A stretch of 64,000 bases of DNA from Bordetella genomosp. 2 (GTDB lineage Bacteria > Pseudomonadota > Gammaproteobacteria > Burkholderiales > Burkholderiaceae_B): assembly GCF_002261345.1 (NCBI RefSeq), contig NZ_NEVT01000001.1:1-64000 (forward strand), written 5' to 3'. Below are positions 55,721 through 64,000 of the stretch, piece after piece. The notes beneath the pieces are model-generated. The model saw only the letters and a list, made by a program, of their open reading frames with translations, did not search any database and was not told the origin of the DNA. A program made the translations under genes and the position numbers. How positions within the stretch are numbered: position 1 is the stretch's first letter; the number at the start of each line of letters is the position of its first letter.

Positions 55721-56914
55721 ATGGAATTCAGCCAGTTCAACGTCAACGCCCTCATGGAGATCACCTCCCGCCCGGACCTGGTGTTCGTGCGAGGCCAGGG
55801 CTCGTGGCTCGAGGACCATGCCGGCAAGCGATACCTGGATTTCGTGCAGGGCTGGGCGGTCAACACGCTGGGCCATTGCGCGCCCGAAATGAAGCGCGCG
55901 CTGCTCGAGCAGGCCGACAAGCTGATGAACCCGTCGCCGGCGTTCTACAACCAGCCGTCCATCGACCTGTCGCTGCGCCTGACCGGCGCCTCGTGCTTCG
56001 ACCGCGTGTTCTTCGCCAACAGCGGCGCCGAGGCCAACGAAGGCGCCATCAAGCTGGCGCGCAAGTGGGGCCGCGTCAAGCGCAACGGCGCGTACAAGAT
56101 CATCACCATGAACCACGGCTTCCACGGCCGCACCCTGGCCACCATGTCGGCCTCGGGCAAGCCGGGCTGGGACACGATGTTCGCGCCGCAGGTCGAGGGC
56201 TTCCCCAAGGCCGAGCTCAATGACCTGGATTCGGTGCGGGCCCTGATCGACGCCCAGACCGTGGCCATCATGCTCGAGCCCGTGCAGGGCGAGGCCGGCG
56301 TCATGCCCGCCACGCGCGAGTTCATGCAGGGCCTGCGCAAGCTGGCCGACGAGCACGGCCTGCTGCTGATCGTCGACGAAGTCCAGACCGGCATGGGCCG
56401 CACCGGCTCGCTGTTCGCCTACCAGCAGTTCGACGTGGTGCCCGACATCATGACCCTGGCCAAGGGTATCGGCGGCGGCGTGCCGCTGGCCGCGCTGCTG
56501 GCGCGCCAGGACGTCTGCGTGTTCGCGCACGGCGACCAGGGCGGCACCTACAACGGCAACCCGCTGATGGCGGCGGTGGGCGTGGCGGTGTTCGACACGC
56601 TGACCGCGCCAGGCTTCATGGAGACGGTGCGCGAGCGCGCCAAGCAGCTGTCCGAAGGCCTGCTGGCGCTGTCGGCCAAATGGAACATGGGCGGCGAGCG
56701 CGGCATGGGCCTGCTGCGCGCCCTGGTGCTCGACCGCGAGGACGGCCCCGCCATCGTCGAGGCCGCGCGCAAGCTGTCGCCGCAAGGCCTGCTGCTGAAC
56801 GCGCCGCGCGGCAACCTGCTGCGCTTCATGCCGGCGCTGAACGTCACCGCCGAGGAAATCGAGCAGATGCTGGCCCAGCTCGATGGCGTGATCGGCGCCC
56901 TGCGCAAGAGCTGA
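55721..56914 (+). CDS. argD: Acetylornithine-type class III aminotransferase
   Basis: This is a 397-aa PLP aminotransferase. Substrate-side VNTLGHCAPEMKRALLEQADK, cofactor motif ANSGAEANEGAIKLAR, IVDEVQTGMGRTGSLFAYQ, and Schiff-base lysine in LAKGIGGGVPLAALLA are clear, and GTYNGNPLMAAVG is the acceptor loop. This fits N-acetylornithine aminotransferase (arginine synthesis) best; ornithine or other omega-amino substrates are alternatives. An AGGAA sits 6 nt before the ATG. It is followed by a repeat cluster. Confidence 0.88.
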   Translation: MEFSQFNVNALMEITSRPDLVFVRGQGSWLEDHAGKRYLDFVQGWAVNTLGHCAPEMKRALLEQADKLMNPSPAFYNQPSIDLSLRLTGASCFDRVFFANSGAEANEGAIKLARKWGRVKRNGAYKIITMNHGFHGRTLATMSASGKPGWDTMFAPQVEGFPKAELNDLDSVRALIDAQTVAIMLEPVQGEAGVMPATREFMQGLRKLADEHGLLLIVDEVQTGMGRTGSLFAYQQFDVVPDIMTLAKGIGGGVPLAALLARQDVCVFAHGDQGGTYNGNPLMAAVGVAVFDTLTAPGFMETVRERAKQLSEGLLALSAKWNMGGERGMGLLRALVLDREDGPAIVEAARKLSPQGLLLNAPRGNLLRFMPALNVTAEEIEQMLAQLDGVIGALRKS

Positions 56915-56926
56915 GCACAGGGGAAA

Positions 56927-57046
56927 CGTGTCAGACACCCTCTGGGTGTCAGACGCCTCACGACACTATCATTACAGGCATTGAACAGGTGTCAGACACC
57001 CACAGGGTGTCTGACACCTTTCTACATCTGGGGGCGTCAAACACCT
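56927..57046. repeat. Cluster of five GGTGTC-W-GACACC-type palindromes
   Basis: Units occur at 56927-56940, 56944-56958, 56986-57001, 57005-57019 and 57031-57046. The third and fourth are the best matches (CAGGTGTCAGACACCC, then GGGTGTCTGACACCT) and face each other 3 nt apart. The first, second and fifth carry one or two changes. The cluster lies between the aminotransferase gene and the convergent acyl-CoA ligase gene. Confidence 0.85.
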
Positions 57047-57077
57047 CATTGGCCGCGGCGCCGCCGCGCAAGCGAAT

Positions 57078-58730
57078 CTAGCCGCCGGCCGCGCCGGCGT
57101 CATCCAGGGCGGCTGCCTGGCTGCGCAACAGGAACTTCTGCACCTTGCCCGTGGCGGTCTTCGGCAGCGCGCCGAAGACAATCGTGCGCGGCACCTTGAA
57201 ACGGGCCAGGTGCGCACGGCAATGCTCCATCAGCTCGGCGGCCGTGCAGCGGGTCCCGGGCTTCAGGGTGACGAAGGCGCACGGCGTCTCGCCCCAGACC
57301 GCGTCCGGCCGGGCCACCACGGCGGCTTCCAGCACGTCCGGATGGCGGTACAGCACGCTCTCGACCTCTACCGTGGAAATGTTCTCGCCGCCGGAAATGA
57401 TGATGTCCTTGGCGCGGTCCTTGATCTCGATGTAGCCGTCGGCGTGCACCACGCCCAGGTCGCCGGAATGGAACCAGCCGCCCGCGAAAGCTTCCGCCGT
57501 GGCGGCCGGATTGCGCAGGTAGCCCTTCATGAGCGTATTGCCGCGCAGCATGATTTCGCCCATGGTGGCGCCGTCGCGCGGCACCGGCCGCATCTGTTCG
57601 TCCATGACTTCGACCTGCTCGACATTGAGCTTGCGCACGCCGATGCGCGCCTTGAGCGCGGCGCGCTCGGCCAGCGGCAGCGCGTCCCATTCATCATGCC
57701 ACGCGCAGCTGATCGAGGGGCCATAGGTCTCGGTGAGGCCGTACAGATGGGTCACGCCGACGCCCAACTGCTCCATTGCCTCGATCACGGCCGCGGGCGG
57801 CGCGGCGCCGCCGGTCAGCGCCTGTACGCGGTGCGTGGCGCGATACTGCTGTTCGGCCGGGGCATTGATCAACATGTTCAAGACCACCGGCGCGGCGCAG
57901 AAGAACTGCACCTGGCGGCGGCGGATGGCGTCGAAGATCGCCGCCGGCTCGACCCGCCGCAGGCACACGCTGGTGCCCGCCAGCGCCGCCAGGGTCCATG
58001 GGAAGCACCAGCCGTTGCAGTGGAACATCGGCAGCGTCCACAAGTACACGGCGTGCGGCGGCATGCCGCAGGTCAGCACGTTGCCGGTGGCGTTGAGATA
58101 CGCGCCGCGATGGTGATACACCACGCCCTTGGGGTTGCCGGTAGTGCCCGAGGTGTAGTTCAGGCAAATGCCCTGCCACTCGTCCTCGGGCCATTGCCAT
58201 GGCGCATCGGGCGGCTGCGCCGCCAGCCATGCCTCGTACTCGGCGTCGCCCAGGTCGCCATGCGGGCCGCCGTACTCGCTGTCCTCGATGCGCACCGTGC
58301 GCGGCGGCGACGCCAGCCGGGCCAGCACCTCGCGCACCAGCGCGGCGTACTCGCTGTCGTACAACAGCACGGCGGCGCGGCCGTGCTCCAGGATGAACGC
58401 CAGCGTGGCGGCATCCAGGCGCGTATTCAGGGCGTTGAGCACCGCGCCGGCCATCGGCACGCCGAAATGCGCCTCGTACAGCGCGGGCACGTTGGGCGCC
58501 AGCACCGCCACCACGTCGCCGCGTCCCACGCCCCACGCCCGCAGCGCCGCCGCCATCCGCGCGCAGCGTTCGCGGGTCGTGCGCCAGTCCTGGCTGCGGG
58601 CGCCGTGCACCAGGGCGGGGCGCCGCGGGTAGACGTCGGCGGCCCATTGCAGAAAGCCCAGCGGCGTCAGTGCAAGATGGTTGGCGCTATTGCGCGGCAG
58701 CGCGTCGTCGGTTGCGGTGCTTGTCATCAT
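57078..58730 (-). CDS. Acyl-CoA synthetase (AMP-binding)
   Basis: This is a 550-aa AMP-forming ligase. It shows NYTSGTTGNPKGVVYHH (A3/P-loop), LYGLTETYGPS (A5), GWFHSGDLGVVHADGYIEIKDR (A7/A8), DIIISGGENIS and the catalytic lysine in LPKTATGKVQK. It is similar to medium-chain ligases such as AlkK. GGGAGG precedes two adjacent ATGs; the second (58727) has the better spacing of 5 nt. It is the last gene of the operon and overlaps the preceding kinase homologue. Confidence 0.92.
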   Translation of the reverse strand: MMTSTATDDALPRNSANHLALTPLGFLQWAADVYPRRPALVHGARSQDWRTTRERCARMAAALRAWGVGRGDVVAVLAPNVPALYEAHFGVPMAGAVLNALNTRLDAATLAFILEHGRAAVLLYDSEYAALVREVLARLASPPRTVRIEDSEYGGPHGDLGDAEYEAWLAAQPPDAPWQWPEDEWQGICLNYTSGTTGNPKGVVYHHRGAYLNATGNVLTCGMPPHAVYLWTLPMFHCNGWCFPWTLAALAGTSVCLRRVEPAAIFDAIRRRQVQFFCAAPVVLNMLINAPAEQQYRATHRVQALTGGAAPPAAVIEAMEQLGVGVTHLYGLTETYGPSISCAWHDEWDALPLAERAALKARIGVRKLNVEQVEVMDEQMRPVPRDGATMGEIMLRGNTLMKGYLRNPAATAEAFAGGWFHSGDLGVVHADGYIEIKDRAKDIIISGGENISTVEVESVLYRHPDVLEAAVVARPDAVWGETPCAFVTLKPGTRCTAAELMEHCRAHLARFKVPRTIVFGALPKTATGKVQKFLLRSQAAALDDAGAAGG

Positions 58731-59782
58731 GGCCTCCCGGGTGCATTGCGCCGCGTCGTCTCGCGGCTGGCGGCCTGCCAGCCCAGTTCGGCGAGCGGCG
58801 CGACGCGCGCGCCCATTTCGCGCGCGTCGTGCGCGGCGGCATTGCCGGCCTGGGCGCGCGCGTAAACACCCTGCAGAATGGCGGCGATGCGGAAGAAGCT
58901 ATAGGCCAGGTAGAAGTCCCAGTCGGCCGGCGGCTCCATGCCGCGCGCGCGGCAGTAGGCGGCCACGAACTCGTCCTCGCCGGGAATGCCCAGTGCTGGC
59001 AGGTCCAGCCCGGCGATGCCGCGCCACAGGCTGGGCGGAATGCGCCAGCACATGCAGTGGTAGGCCAGGTCGGCCAGCGGGTGGCCCAGGGTGGACAGCT
59101 CCCAGTCGAGCAGCGCGATGGCGCGCGGCGCGGCCGGATCGAACACCAGGTTGTCGATGCGGTAATCGCCATGCACCAGGCAGACGCGGCCGTCGTCCGC
59201 CGGCAGGTGGCGGGGCAGCCAGTCGATCAGGGCGTCCATGGCGTCGATGCGGCCCGTCGCGGTGTCGCGGTACTGCCTGGTCCAGCGCGCCACCTGGCGG
59301 GCGAAGTAATCGCCGGCGCGGCCGTAGTCGGCCAGGCCGACGCGGTCCGGCACGACCGCATGCAGCGCGGCCAGCACGCGGCCGGCCTCGGCATAGACCG
59401 CGCCGCGTTCGGGCGCCGCCAGGCCTGGCAGCGCCGGGTCCATGAAGACGCGCCCCTGCGCATAGCTCATCAGGTAGAACGGCGTGCCGATGATGGTCCG
59501 GTCATCGCAATAGTGCAGCATGCGCGGCACCGGCACCGCCGTGTCGGCCAGCGCGGCCATCACGCGGTATTCGCGGTCCACGGCATGGGCCGAGGGCAGC
59601 AGCGCGCCGGGCGGCTGCTTGCGCAGCACGCGGCGCCCGGTCGCGTCTTCGAGCAGGAAGGTGGGGTTGGACTGCCCGCCGGCCAGCGGCCGGGCGCGCA
59701 GGCTGGCGGCGTCGGCCAGGCCCCGCTCCGCCAGGTACGCCGCCAGCGCGGCCAGCCAGTCCGGCTGCGCGGCCGCGTTCAT
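58727..59782 (-). CDS. APH-type phosphotransferase, acyl-CoA-dehydrogenase-associated
   Basis: This is a 351-aa aminoglycoside-phosphotransferase-fold protein. The catalytic loop LVHGDYRIDNLVFD and the metal-binding LLDWELSTLGHPLADLAYH are intact. This fold is often next to or fused with acyl-CoA dehydrogenase (ACAD10/11 type), where it phosphorylates 4-hydroxyacyl-CoA before the dehydrogenase eliminates phosphate. Overlaps of 4 nt with both neighbours link it to the dehydrogenase and the ligase. That parallel is inference, but it points to degradation of 4-hydroxy acids rather than drug resistance. Confidence 0.88.
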   Translation of the reverse strand: MNAAAQPDWLAALAAYLAERGLADAASLRARPLAGGQSNPTFLLEDATGRRVLRKQPPGALLPSAHAVDREYRVMAALADTAVPVPRMLHYCDDRTIIGTPFYLMSYAQGRVFMDPALPGLAAPERGAVYAEAGRVLAALHAVVPDRVGLADYGRAGDYFARQVARWTRQYRDTATGRIDAMDALIDWLPRHLPADDGRVCLVHGDYRIDNLVFDPAAPRAIALLDWELSTLGHPLADLAYHCMCWRIPPSLWRGIAGLDLPALGIPGEDEFVAAYCRARGMEPPADWDFYLAYSFFRIAAILQGVYARAQAGNAAAHDAREMGARVAPLAELGWQAASRETTRRNAPGRP

Positions 59783-61005
59783 ACCAGCGCCTTGCGCGGG
59801 GCGCCGGCCTCGTCCCAGCGCCAGTAGGCGTCGCCTTCGTCCACCAGGTAGCGCGCCAGCACCATCTTGTGCACTTCCGAGGCGCCGTCCACCAGCCGCG
59901 CCTGGCGCGCATAGCGGTAGATCCACTCCAGCGGCGTGTCCTTCGAATAGCCGCGCGCGCCGTTGAGCTGCAGCGCCGTGTCGACGGCCTTGTGCAAGGT
60001 TTCCGAGACCACGACCTTGGCCATGGAGATTTCCTTGCGCGCGTAATCGCCCTGGTCCAGCCGGGCGGCCGCGCGCATGGTCAGCAGGCGGCCGATCTCG
60101 ATCTGCATGGCCGCGTCGCCCAGCAGCCACTGCACGCCCTCGCGCTCGGCCAGCTTCTGGCCGAAGCTGCTGCGCTGCCCGACATAGTCGACCGCGATCG
60201 CCATGGCGCGGCGCGCCAGGCCCAGCCAGCGCATGCAGTGCGTCAGCCGCGCCGGCCCCAGGCGGATCTGCGTGAGCTTCAGGCCGTCGCCGACTTCCAT
60301 CAGGCGGTTCTCGTCCGGAATCTCCAGGCCGTCGAACACCAGCTCGCAATGTCCGCCGTGCTCTTCCGGACCCATGATCGGGATGCGCCGTTCGATGCGC
60401 CAGCCCGGCTGGCCGGCGTCGAACAGGAACGCGCTCAGGCCCTTGCGCGCATCGTCCGAGGTGCGCGCGATCAGGATGAAGTGCTGCGCCACGCCGGCGC
60501 CGGTGATGAACCACTTGCGGCCGTTGATGATCCACTTGTCGCCCTGCCGGGTGGCCGTGGTGCGCATCATGGACGGATCCGAGCCGCTGCCGGGATGCGG
60601 CTCGGTCATGACGAACGACGAGCGCACCCGGCCGTCGATGATCGGCTGCAGCCAGCGGTCCTTCTGGTCGGGGCGCGCCACCTGCGCCAGCACGCGCATG
60701 TTGCCGTCGTCGGGGGCCGCGGCGTTGAACGCCACCGGCCCGAAGATGGAGCGGTTCATTTCTTCGTAGCAGGCGGCCAGGCCGACCATCGGCAGCCCCT
60801 GGCCGCCGCGTTCGCGCGGCATCTGCAGGGCCCACAGCCCGGCTTCGCGCACTTTTGCGCGCACCGCCTGCAGGGCCGCCTCGTCGATGTTCTCATGGGC
60901 ATCGTAGTTGGCCCGGTCGGCCTCCAGCGGGATCAGCTCCGCATCGACGAAGCGGCGCACGCGCGCGCGGTAGTCCTCGAGTTCGGGGGGCAACGAAAAA
61001 TCCAT
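59779..61005 (-). CDS. Acyl-CoA dehydrogenase
   Basis: This is a 408-aa flavin-dependent acyl-CoA dehydrogenase. It shows MTEPHPGSGSDPSMMRTT (FAD-proximal motif) and the C-terminal LNGARGYSKDTPLEWIYR; a family arginine-rich tail VDGASEVHKMVLARYL follows. It oxidises an acyl-CoA, with electron transfer to ETF. GGAGA precedes ATG 61005. It overlaps the kinase homologue by 4 nt and lies 54 nt after the SDR gene. Confidence 0.93.
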   Translation of the reverse strand: MDFSLPPELEDYRARVRRFVDAELIPLEADRANYDAHENIDEAALQAVRAKVREAGLWALQMPRERGGQGLPMVGLAACYEEMNRSIFGPVAFNAAAPDDGNMRVLAQVARPDQKDRWLQPIIDGRVRSSFVMTEPHPGSGSDPSMMRTTATRQGDKWIINGRKWFITGAGVAQHFILIARTSDDARKGLSAFLFDAGQPGWRIERRIPIMGPEEHGGHCELVFDGLEIPDENRLMEVGDGLKLTQIRLGPARLTHCMRWLGLARRAMAIAVDYVGQRSSFGQKLAEREGVQWLLGDAAMQIEIGRLLTMRAAARLDQGDYARKEISMAKVVVSETLHKAVDTALQLNGARGYSKDTPLEWIYRYARQARLVDGASEVHKMVLARYLVDEGDAYWRWDEAGAPRKALV

Positions 61006-61059
61006 CCACTGTCTCCATGCTCAGCGCCGCCCCGGCGGGGGCGGCAATATGCGATTGCT

Positions 61060-61821
61060 TCACAACGAACTGACGAGGTGGCCGCCATCGACGTCGATCA
61101 CCGAGCCGGTCATGAACGCCGAGGCGTCCGACGCCAGCAGCAGCAGCGGGCCGTCCAGGTCGCGCGGCTGGCCCAGGCGGCGCTGCGGCACGCGCTTGAT
61201 CAGGGCCTCGCCAGCCGGCGAGGCGAAGAATTCGCGGTTCAGGTCGGTGGCGATGTAGCCCGGCGCCAGTGCATTGACGCGGACGTCGTGGCGCGCCCAT
61301 TCCAGCGCCAGGGCGCGCGTCAGGTGCAGCAGGCCGGCCTTGGCGGCCGCATAGGGCGCCACGTGCGAGGCCACGCGCTGGCCCAGGATGGACGCTATGT
61401 TGATGATGACGCCCGGCCTGGCGTGGGCGCGGAAATGCGCGGCGCTCGCCTGCGCTACCCGCCAGGCGCCGTTGAGGTTGACGTCGATCAGGCCGGTCCA
61501 GGCCGGCTCGGAAATTTCCAGCGCGGGTGCGCTGAGGGCGATGCCGGCGTTGTTGACCACCACATCGATGGGGCCCAGTTCCCCGGCGGCCGCCTCGACG
61601 GCCGCCCGCACGCTGTCCGGATCGGTGACGTCCATCGGCACGGCGCAGGCCGCGCCGCCCGCCTGCCGGATGCCGGCGGCCACTTGCTCGCCCAGCTCGA
61701 CGCGGCGGCCGCACAGGGCCACGCGCATGCCGGCTTGCGACAGCACGCCGGCGAAATGCCGTCCCAGGCCGCTGTACGCGCCGGTGATCAATGCCGTCTT
61801 CGACTTCAAGTCCTCGAACAT
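61060..61821 (-). CDS. Short-chain dehydrogenase/reductase
   Basis: This is a 253-aa classical SDR with ALITGAYSGLGRHFA (TGxxxGxG), NNAG, catalytic Ser in NIASILGQ and YAAAKAGL (YxxxK). Family members include 3-hydroxyacyl and sugar dehydrogenases. GGGGGAG precedes ATG 61821. It is the first gene of the leftward operon with the acyl-CoA dehydrogenase, kinase homologue and ligase. Confidence 0.9.
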   Translation of the reverse strand: MFEDLKSKTALITGAYSGLGRHFAGVLSQAGMRVALCGRRVELGEQVAAGIRQAGGAACAVPMDVTDPDSVRAAVEAAAGELGPIDVVVNNAGIALSAPALEISEPAWTGLIDVNLNGAWRVAQASAAHFRAHARPGVIINIASILGQRVASHVAPYAAAKAGLLHLTRALALEWARHDVRVNALAPGYIATDLNREFFASPAGEALIKRVPQRRLGQPRDLDGPLLLLASDASAFMTGSVIDVDGGHLVSSL

Positions 61822-61993
61822 CCACTCCCCCCAGGTCGGCCTTCGGTCCGCGCAACAGGGGTGCCAATGCGTCCGGCACCTCGAGTTCTAAACGTAACAC
61901 AGCGCCGGCCAGGGCCTTGCCGCAATTGCCGATGGCCAGGCCGCGGCAGACGCCACTCCGGACGCGGAGACCGGCCGGGTGTCGCCCGGGCGT

Positions 61994-62995
61994 TCAGCGT
62001 GGCGCCAGGCCGGCGGCTTTCACGACGGCGGCATATTTCTCGACTTCTTCTTCGAGGTACGCCGCGAATGCATCGGCAGACCGCTGGTCCGGTTCGGCGC
62101 CGATCTGGCGCAACTGCTGCCTCAGGTCTTCTGAACGCATGATGGCGGACATCTCGGCGCGCAGGCGCGCCAGCGCCTGGGGCGGGACATTGGCCGGCGC
62201 GAATACGGCGAACCAGGCGCTGACCTCGAAGCCCGGTATGCCGCTTTCGGCCACGGTCGGCACATCGGGCAGCAACGCGCTGCGCTGCAGGCTGGTAACC
62301 GCGAGCGCACGCAGCTTGCCTTGGCGGACATTGGGAACCGACGTGGTCTGCAGGTCGAACATCAGCGGGATATGGCCCGCCATGACATCCACCAGCGCCG
62401 GTGCGCTGCCCCGGTAGGGAACATGCACCAGCCGGATCCCGGTGGCGCTGGCCAGCATTTCGCCCGCCAGGTGATTGGATGTGCCCGGGCCGGCCGACGC
62501 GTAGTCCAACGTTTCCGGCTGGCGCTTTGCCGCATCGATCACATCGGCGAGCGTCTTGAATGGCGAGCCGGGCGGCGTCACCAGCACGAAAGGCGTCGCC
62601 GCTACGGGAGCCACCAGCGTGAAGCCGCGGAGCGGGTCGTAGCCGACCTTGTTGATGGCCGGGTTGATGGCGTGCGAGCTGACCGTGCCCAGCAGCAGGG
62701 TGTAGCCGTCGGCTGGCGCCTCTGCCACGAACCGGGCTCCGATCGCCGTGCCGGCGCCGCCCTTGTTTTCGACGACGACCGGCTGGCCTAGCCTTTCCCC
62801 CAGTTTCTGGCCGACGGCGCGCGCGAGAATGTCGGCCGAACCGCCCGCCGGATAGGGCACCACCAGCGCTACCGGGCGGGCGGGAAAGGCCTGGGCAGCG
62901 GCCTGGTCCAGGCCGGCCGCGAACAGGATACAGGCCGCCGCCATCGGCAATAGACAGGCAGTGGCGGGCGCAATCAGTCGGCGCAGTTGGTTCAT
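61994..62995 (-). CDS. Bug-family tripartite tricarboxylate transporter receptor
   Basis: This is a 333-aa periplasmic receptor. The signal peptide ends near AAAQAFP; the first loop is VALVVPYPAGGSADILARAVG and the second is FVAEAPADGYTLLLG. ATG 62995 is chosen because GAGGG lies 9 nt upstream; it touches the alternative ATG (63004). It is upstream of the acyl-CoA operon on the same strand (172-nt gap) and downstream of a LysR gene, so it may bind an organic acid fed to that operon. Confidence 0.9.
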   Translation of the reverse strand: MNQLRRLIAPATACLLPMAAACILFAAGLDQAAAQAFPARPVALVVPYPAGGSADILARAVGQKLGERLGQPVVVENKGGAGTAIGARFVAEAPADGYTLLLGTVSSHAINPAINKVGYDPLRGFTLVAPVAATPFVLVTPPGSPFKTLADVIDAAKRQPETLDYASAGPGTSNHLAGEMLASATGIRLVHVPYRGSAPALVDVMAGHIPLMFDLQTTSVPNVRQGKLRALAVTSLQRSALLPDVPTVAESGIPGFEVSAWFAVFAPANVPPQALARLRAEMSAIMRSEDLRQQLRQIGAEPDQRSADAFAAYLEEEVEKYAAVVKAAGLAPR

Positions 62996-63176
62996 GCGAT
63001 ACATCCCTCAAGGGTGGCATTCCGCCGCTGGGCGACGATCCTGATTTGCGTCAAATGCTCCCAAGTTACTAGCGGCTTGTCTAATACCGTTCGGGCTGGC
63101 TGCTGATACGCCGGACGAATCACGCCCCGCGGTCTTGCCGGTCGCGCGGATCTTGCAGCCGGCCTCGTTGTGCTGG

Positions 63177-64000
63177 CTAGCCGGCCGGCATATGGGATGC
63201 GTCCAACGCGCTGGCCAGGAAGGCGTGGATGACCGGATTGTCATTCCTGCTGGCATATGCGAATACCAGCTGGTAGGTGGGAGGATGCTTCGCCGCTGCA
63301 ATTTCCACGAAGCACACATCCCGCATTTGCAGGCGCCGCATGGCGGACGGCACCAGCGCGACGCCCAGGCCGCCCGCAACCAGGGTCAAGATGGCTTGCA
63401 TCTGCGAGGCTTCTTGGACGACTCTCGGAATGAAGCCGGCTGCCTGGCAGGCTCCCAGCAGCGCGCTGGCAAAACCGGTTCCTTCGACGGCCGGGAACGA
63501 AACGAACGATTCCGCGGCCAGTTCTTTCATGCGCACTTTGCGGCGGGCGGCCAATGGATGGCCGAGCGGAACCGCGATCACGAAATGCTGCGGATGCAGC
63601 GCCACCAGTTCCAGTCCTCGCGAGTCATAGACCGGCCCGACCAGCAGCGCCAGGTCGGTGTGCCCATTGCGAAGGTCCTCCAGTTGGCGCCGCGTCGTCT
63701 CCGCCGTCAACGTCAGTTGTACGGTCGGGTAATGGGCCTGGAAGCGCTTGAAGATGCCGGGCAGGACATCGAGGGCCGCGCTGGGAACGAAGGACAGGCG
63801 CAAGCCTCCTTCGAGGCCGTTGCCGGTCCGGCGCGCGCGTTCCCGCGCCTGCTCGACAAACTGCAGCAGCCGGATCGCGTCGTTGTAGAACACCTGGCCC
63901 GCCGGCGTCAGCCGGACGTGGTGTTTGCTGCGGTCGAGCAGAGGGGTGCCGATCTCCGCTTCCAGATTCTGCATCGCAGTGGACAGCGGCGGCTGCGACA
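63177..64000 (-). CDS. LysR-family regulator (5' end outside window)
   Basis: At least 274 aa of a LysR regulator are visible; the start lies beyond 64000. The last visible residues at the edge, SQPPLSTAMQNLEAEIGTPLL, are the recognition helix of the winged helix-turn-helix. The substrate-binding domain follows (about 90-270). It precedes the Bug receptor on the same strand (181-nt gap) and may regulate it and the acyl-CoA operon. The stop TAG is in a CTAG (63177-63180), an IS481-type target sequence. Confidence 0.9.
   Translation of the reverse strand, partial: SQPPLSTAMQNLEAEIGTPLLDRSKHHVRLTPAGQVFYNDAIRLLQFVEQARERARRTGNGLEGGLRLSFVPSAALDVLPGIFKRFQAHYPTVQLTLTAETTRRQLEDLRNGHTDLALLVGPVYDSRGLELVALHPQHFVIAVPLGHPLAARRKVRMKELAAESFVSFPAVEGTGFASALLGACQAAGFIPRVVQEASQMQAILTLVAGGLGVALVPSAMRRLQMRDVCFVEIAAAKHPPTYQLVFAYASRNDNPVIHAFLASALDASHMPAG

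Noticed and set aside
58727-59782. Aminoglycoside resistance by the APH-fold protein
   Set aside because: The fold match is real, but tight coupling with an acyl-CoA dehydrogenase and a CoA ligase points to metabolism, not drug resistance.

Overview
The window is high-GC, gene-dense betaproteobacterial chromosome. It opens inside dnaA and continues through dnaN and gyrB, so it lies at the replication-origin end of the chromosome. The presence of an intact IS481 copy (43178-44220, inserted at CTAG), the many Bug-type tripartite tricarboxylate receptors and the overall protein repertoire point to Bordetella, most probably B. pertussis. This is inference from the sequence: IS481 also occurs in a few other Bordetella. 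I see no rRNA, tRNA or CRISPR array. The genes inside the window appear intact. The two edge genes (dnaA at the left, a LysR gene at the right) are cut only by the window limits.

Layout. 1-4826 is dnaA-dnaN-gyrB, with a terminator candidate after dnaN and a strong terminator after gyrB. 4898-8513 holds a VOC-fold protein, a GNAT acetyltransferase, a YcaC-like hydrolase, a pirin and a divergent LysR regulator. 8536-11753 is a bioADF operon without bioB. 12013-14065 has a hotdog thioesterase, acylphosphatase and FMN-dependent lactate dehydrogenase. 14215-20891 has AraC and LysR regulators, a Bug receptor and a two-subunit hydantoinase/oxoprolinase. 20879-29663 is a coherent catabolic unit. A GntR/UTRA repressor faces an ABC importer operon that continues without a break into a dehydrogenase of the HcnABC/opine-oxidase type and a further FAD oxidase. 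A twin palindromic operator sits in the shared promoter. 29639-33773 has a BMP-type binding protein, a PanE-like reductase, a small NAD(P)-binding protein, a nucleoside deoxyribosyltransferase-like protein and a secreted endonuclease I.

33837-35364 is ribB behind a textbook FMN riboswitch, preceded by a SET-domain methyltransferase gene. 35441-37833 is an Lrp/AsnC regulator facing an acetolactate-synthase-type large subunit that has no small subunit next to it. A perfect 10-bp inverted repeat lies between them. 38010-43005 is an aldehyde dehydrogenase, an SDR and a nitrate/sulfonate/taurine-type ABC transporter. 43178-44220 is IS481, inserted exactly at the topB stop codon. 44222-50961 has topB with a lysine/alanine-rich tail, a large membrane protein, gluQ and smg. 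51155-54246 is a TAXI-type TRAP transporter. 54479-56914 has a D-threonine-aldolase-like enzyme and an acetylornithine-aminotransferase-like enzyme. 57078-61821 is a tightly packed acyl-CoA operon (SDR, acyl-CoA dehydrogenase, APH-type kinase homologue, acyl-CoA ligase). The window ends with a second Bug receptor and a LysR gene running off the edge.

Three loci just downstream of genes carry copies of an odd palindrome, GGTGTC-A/T-GACACC. Two of them are perfect 17-bp inverted pairs and one is a five-copy cluster. A fourth site (51122) has the related form GGGGTC-C-GACCCC. These look like a REP-type repeat family. I found no clearly new defence or secretion system. The most original material is the operator and operon at 21.7-29.7 kb, the palindrome family, and the way IS481 and topB share one CTAG for two antisense stop codons.
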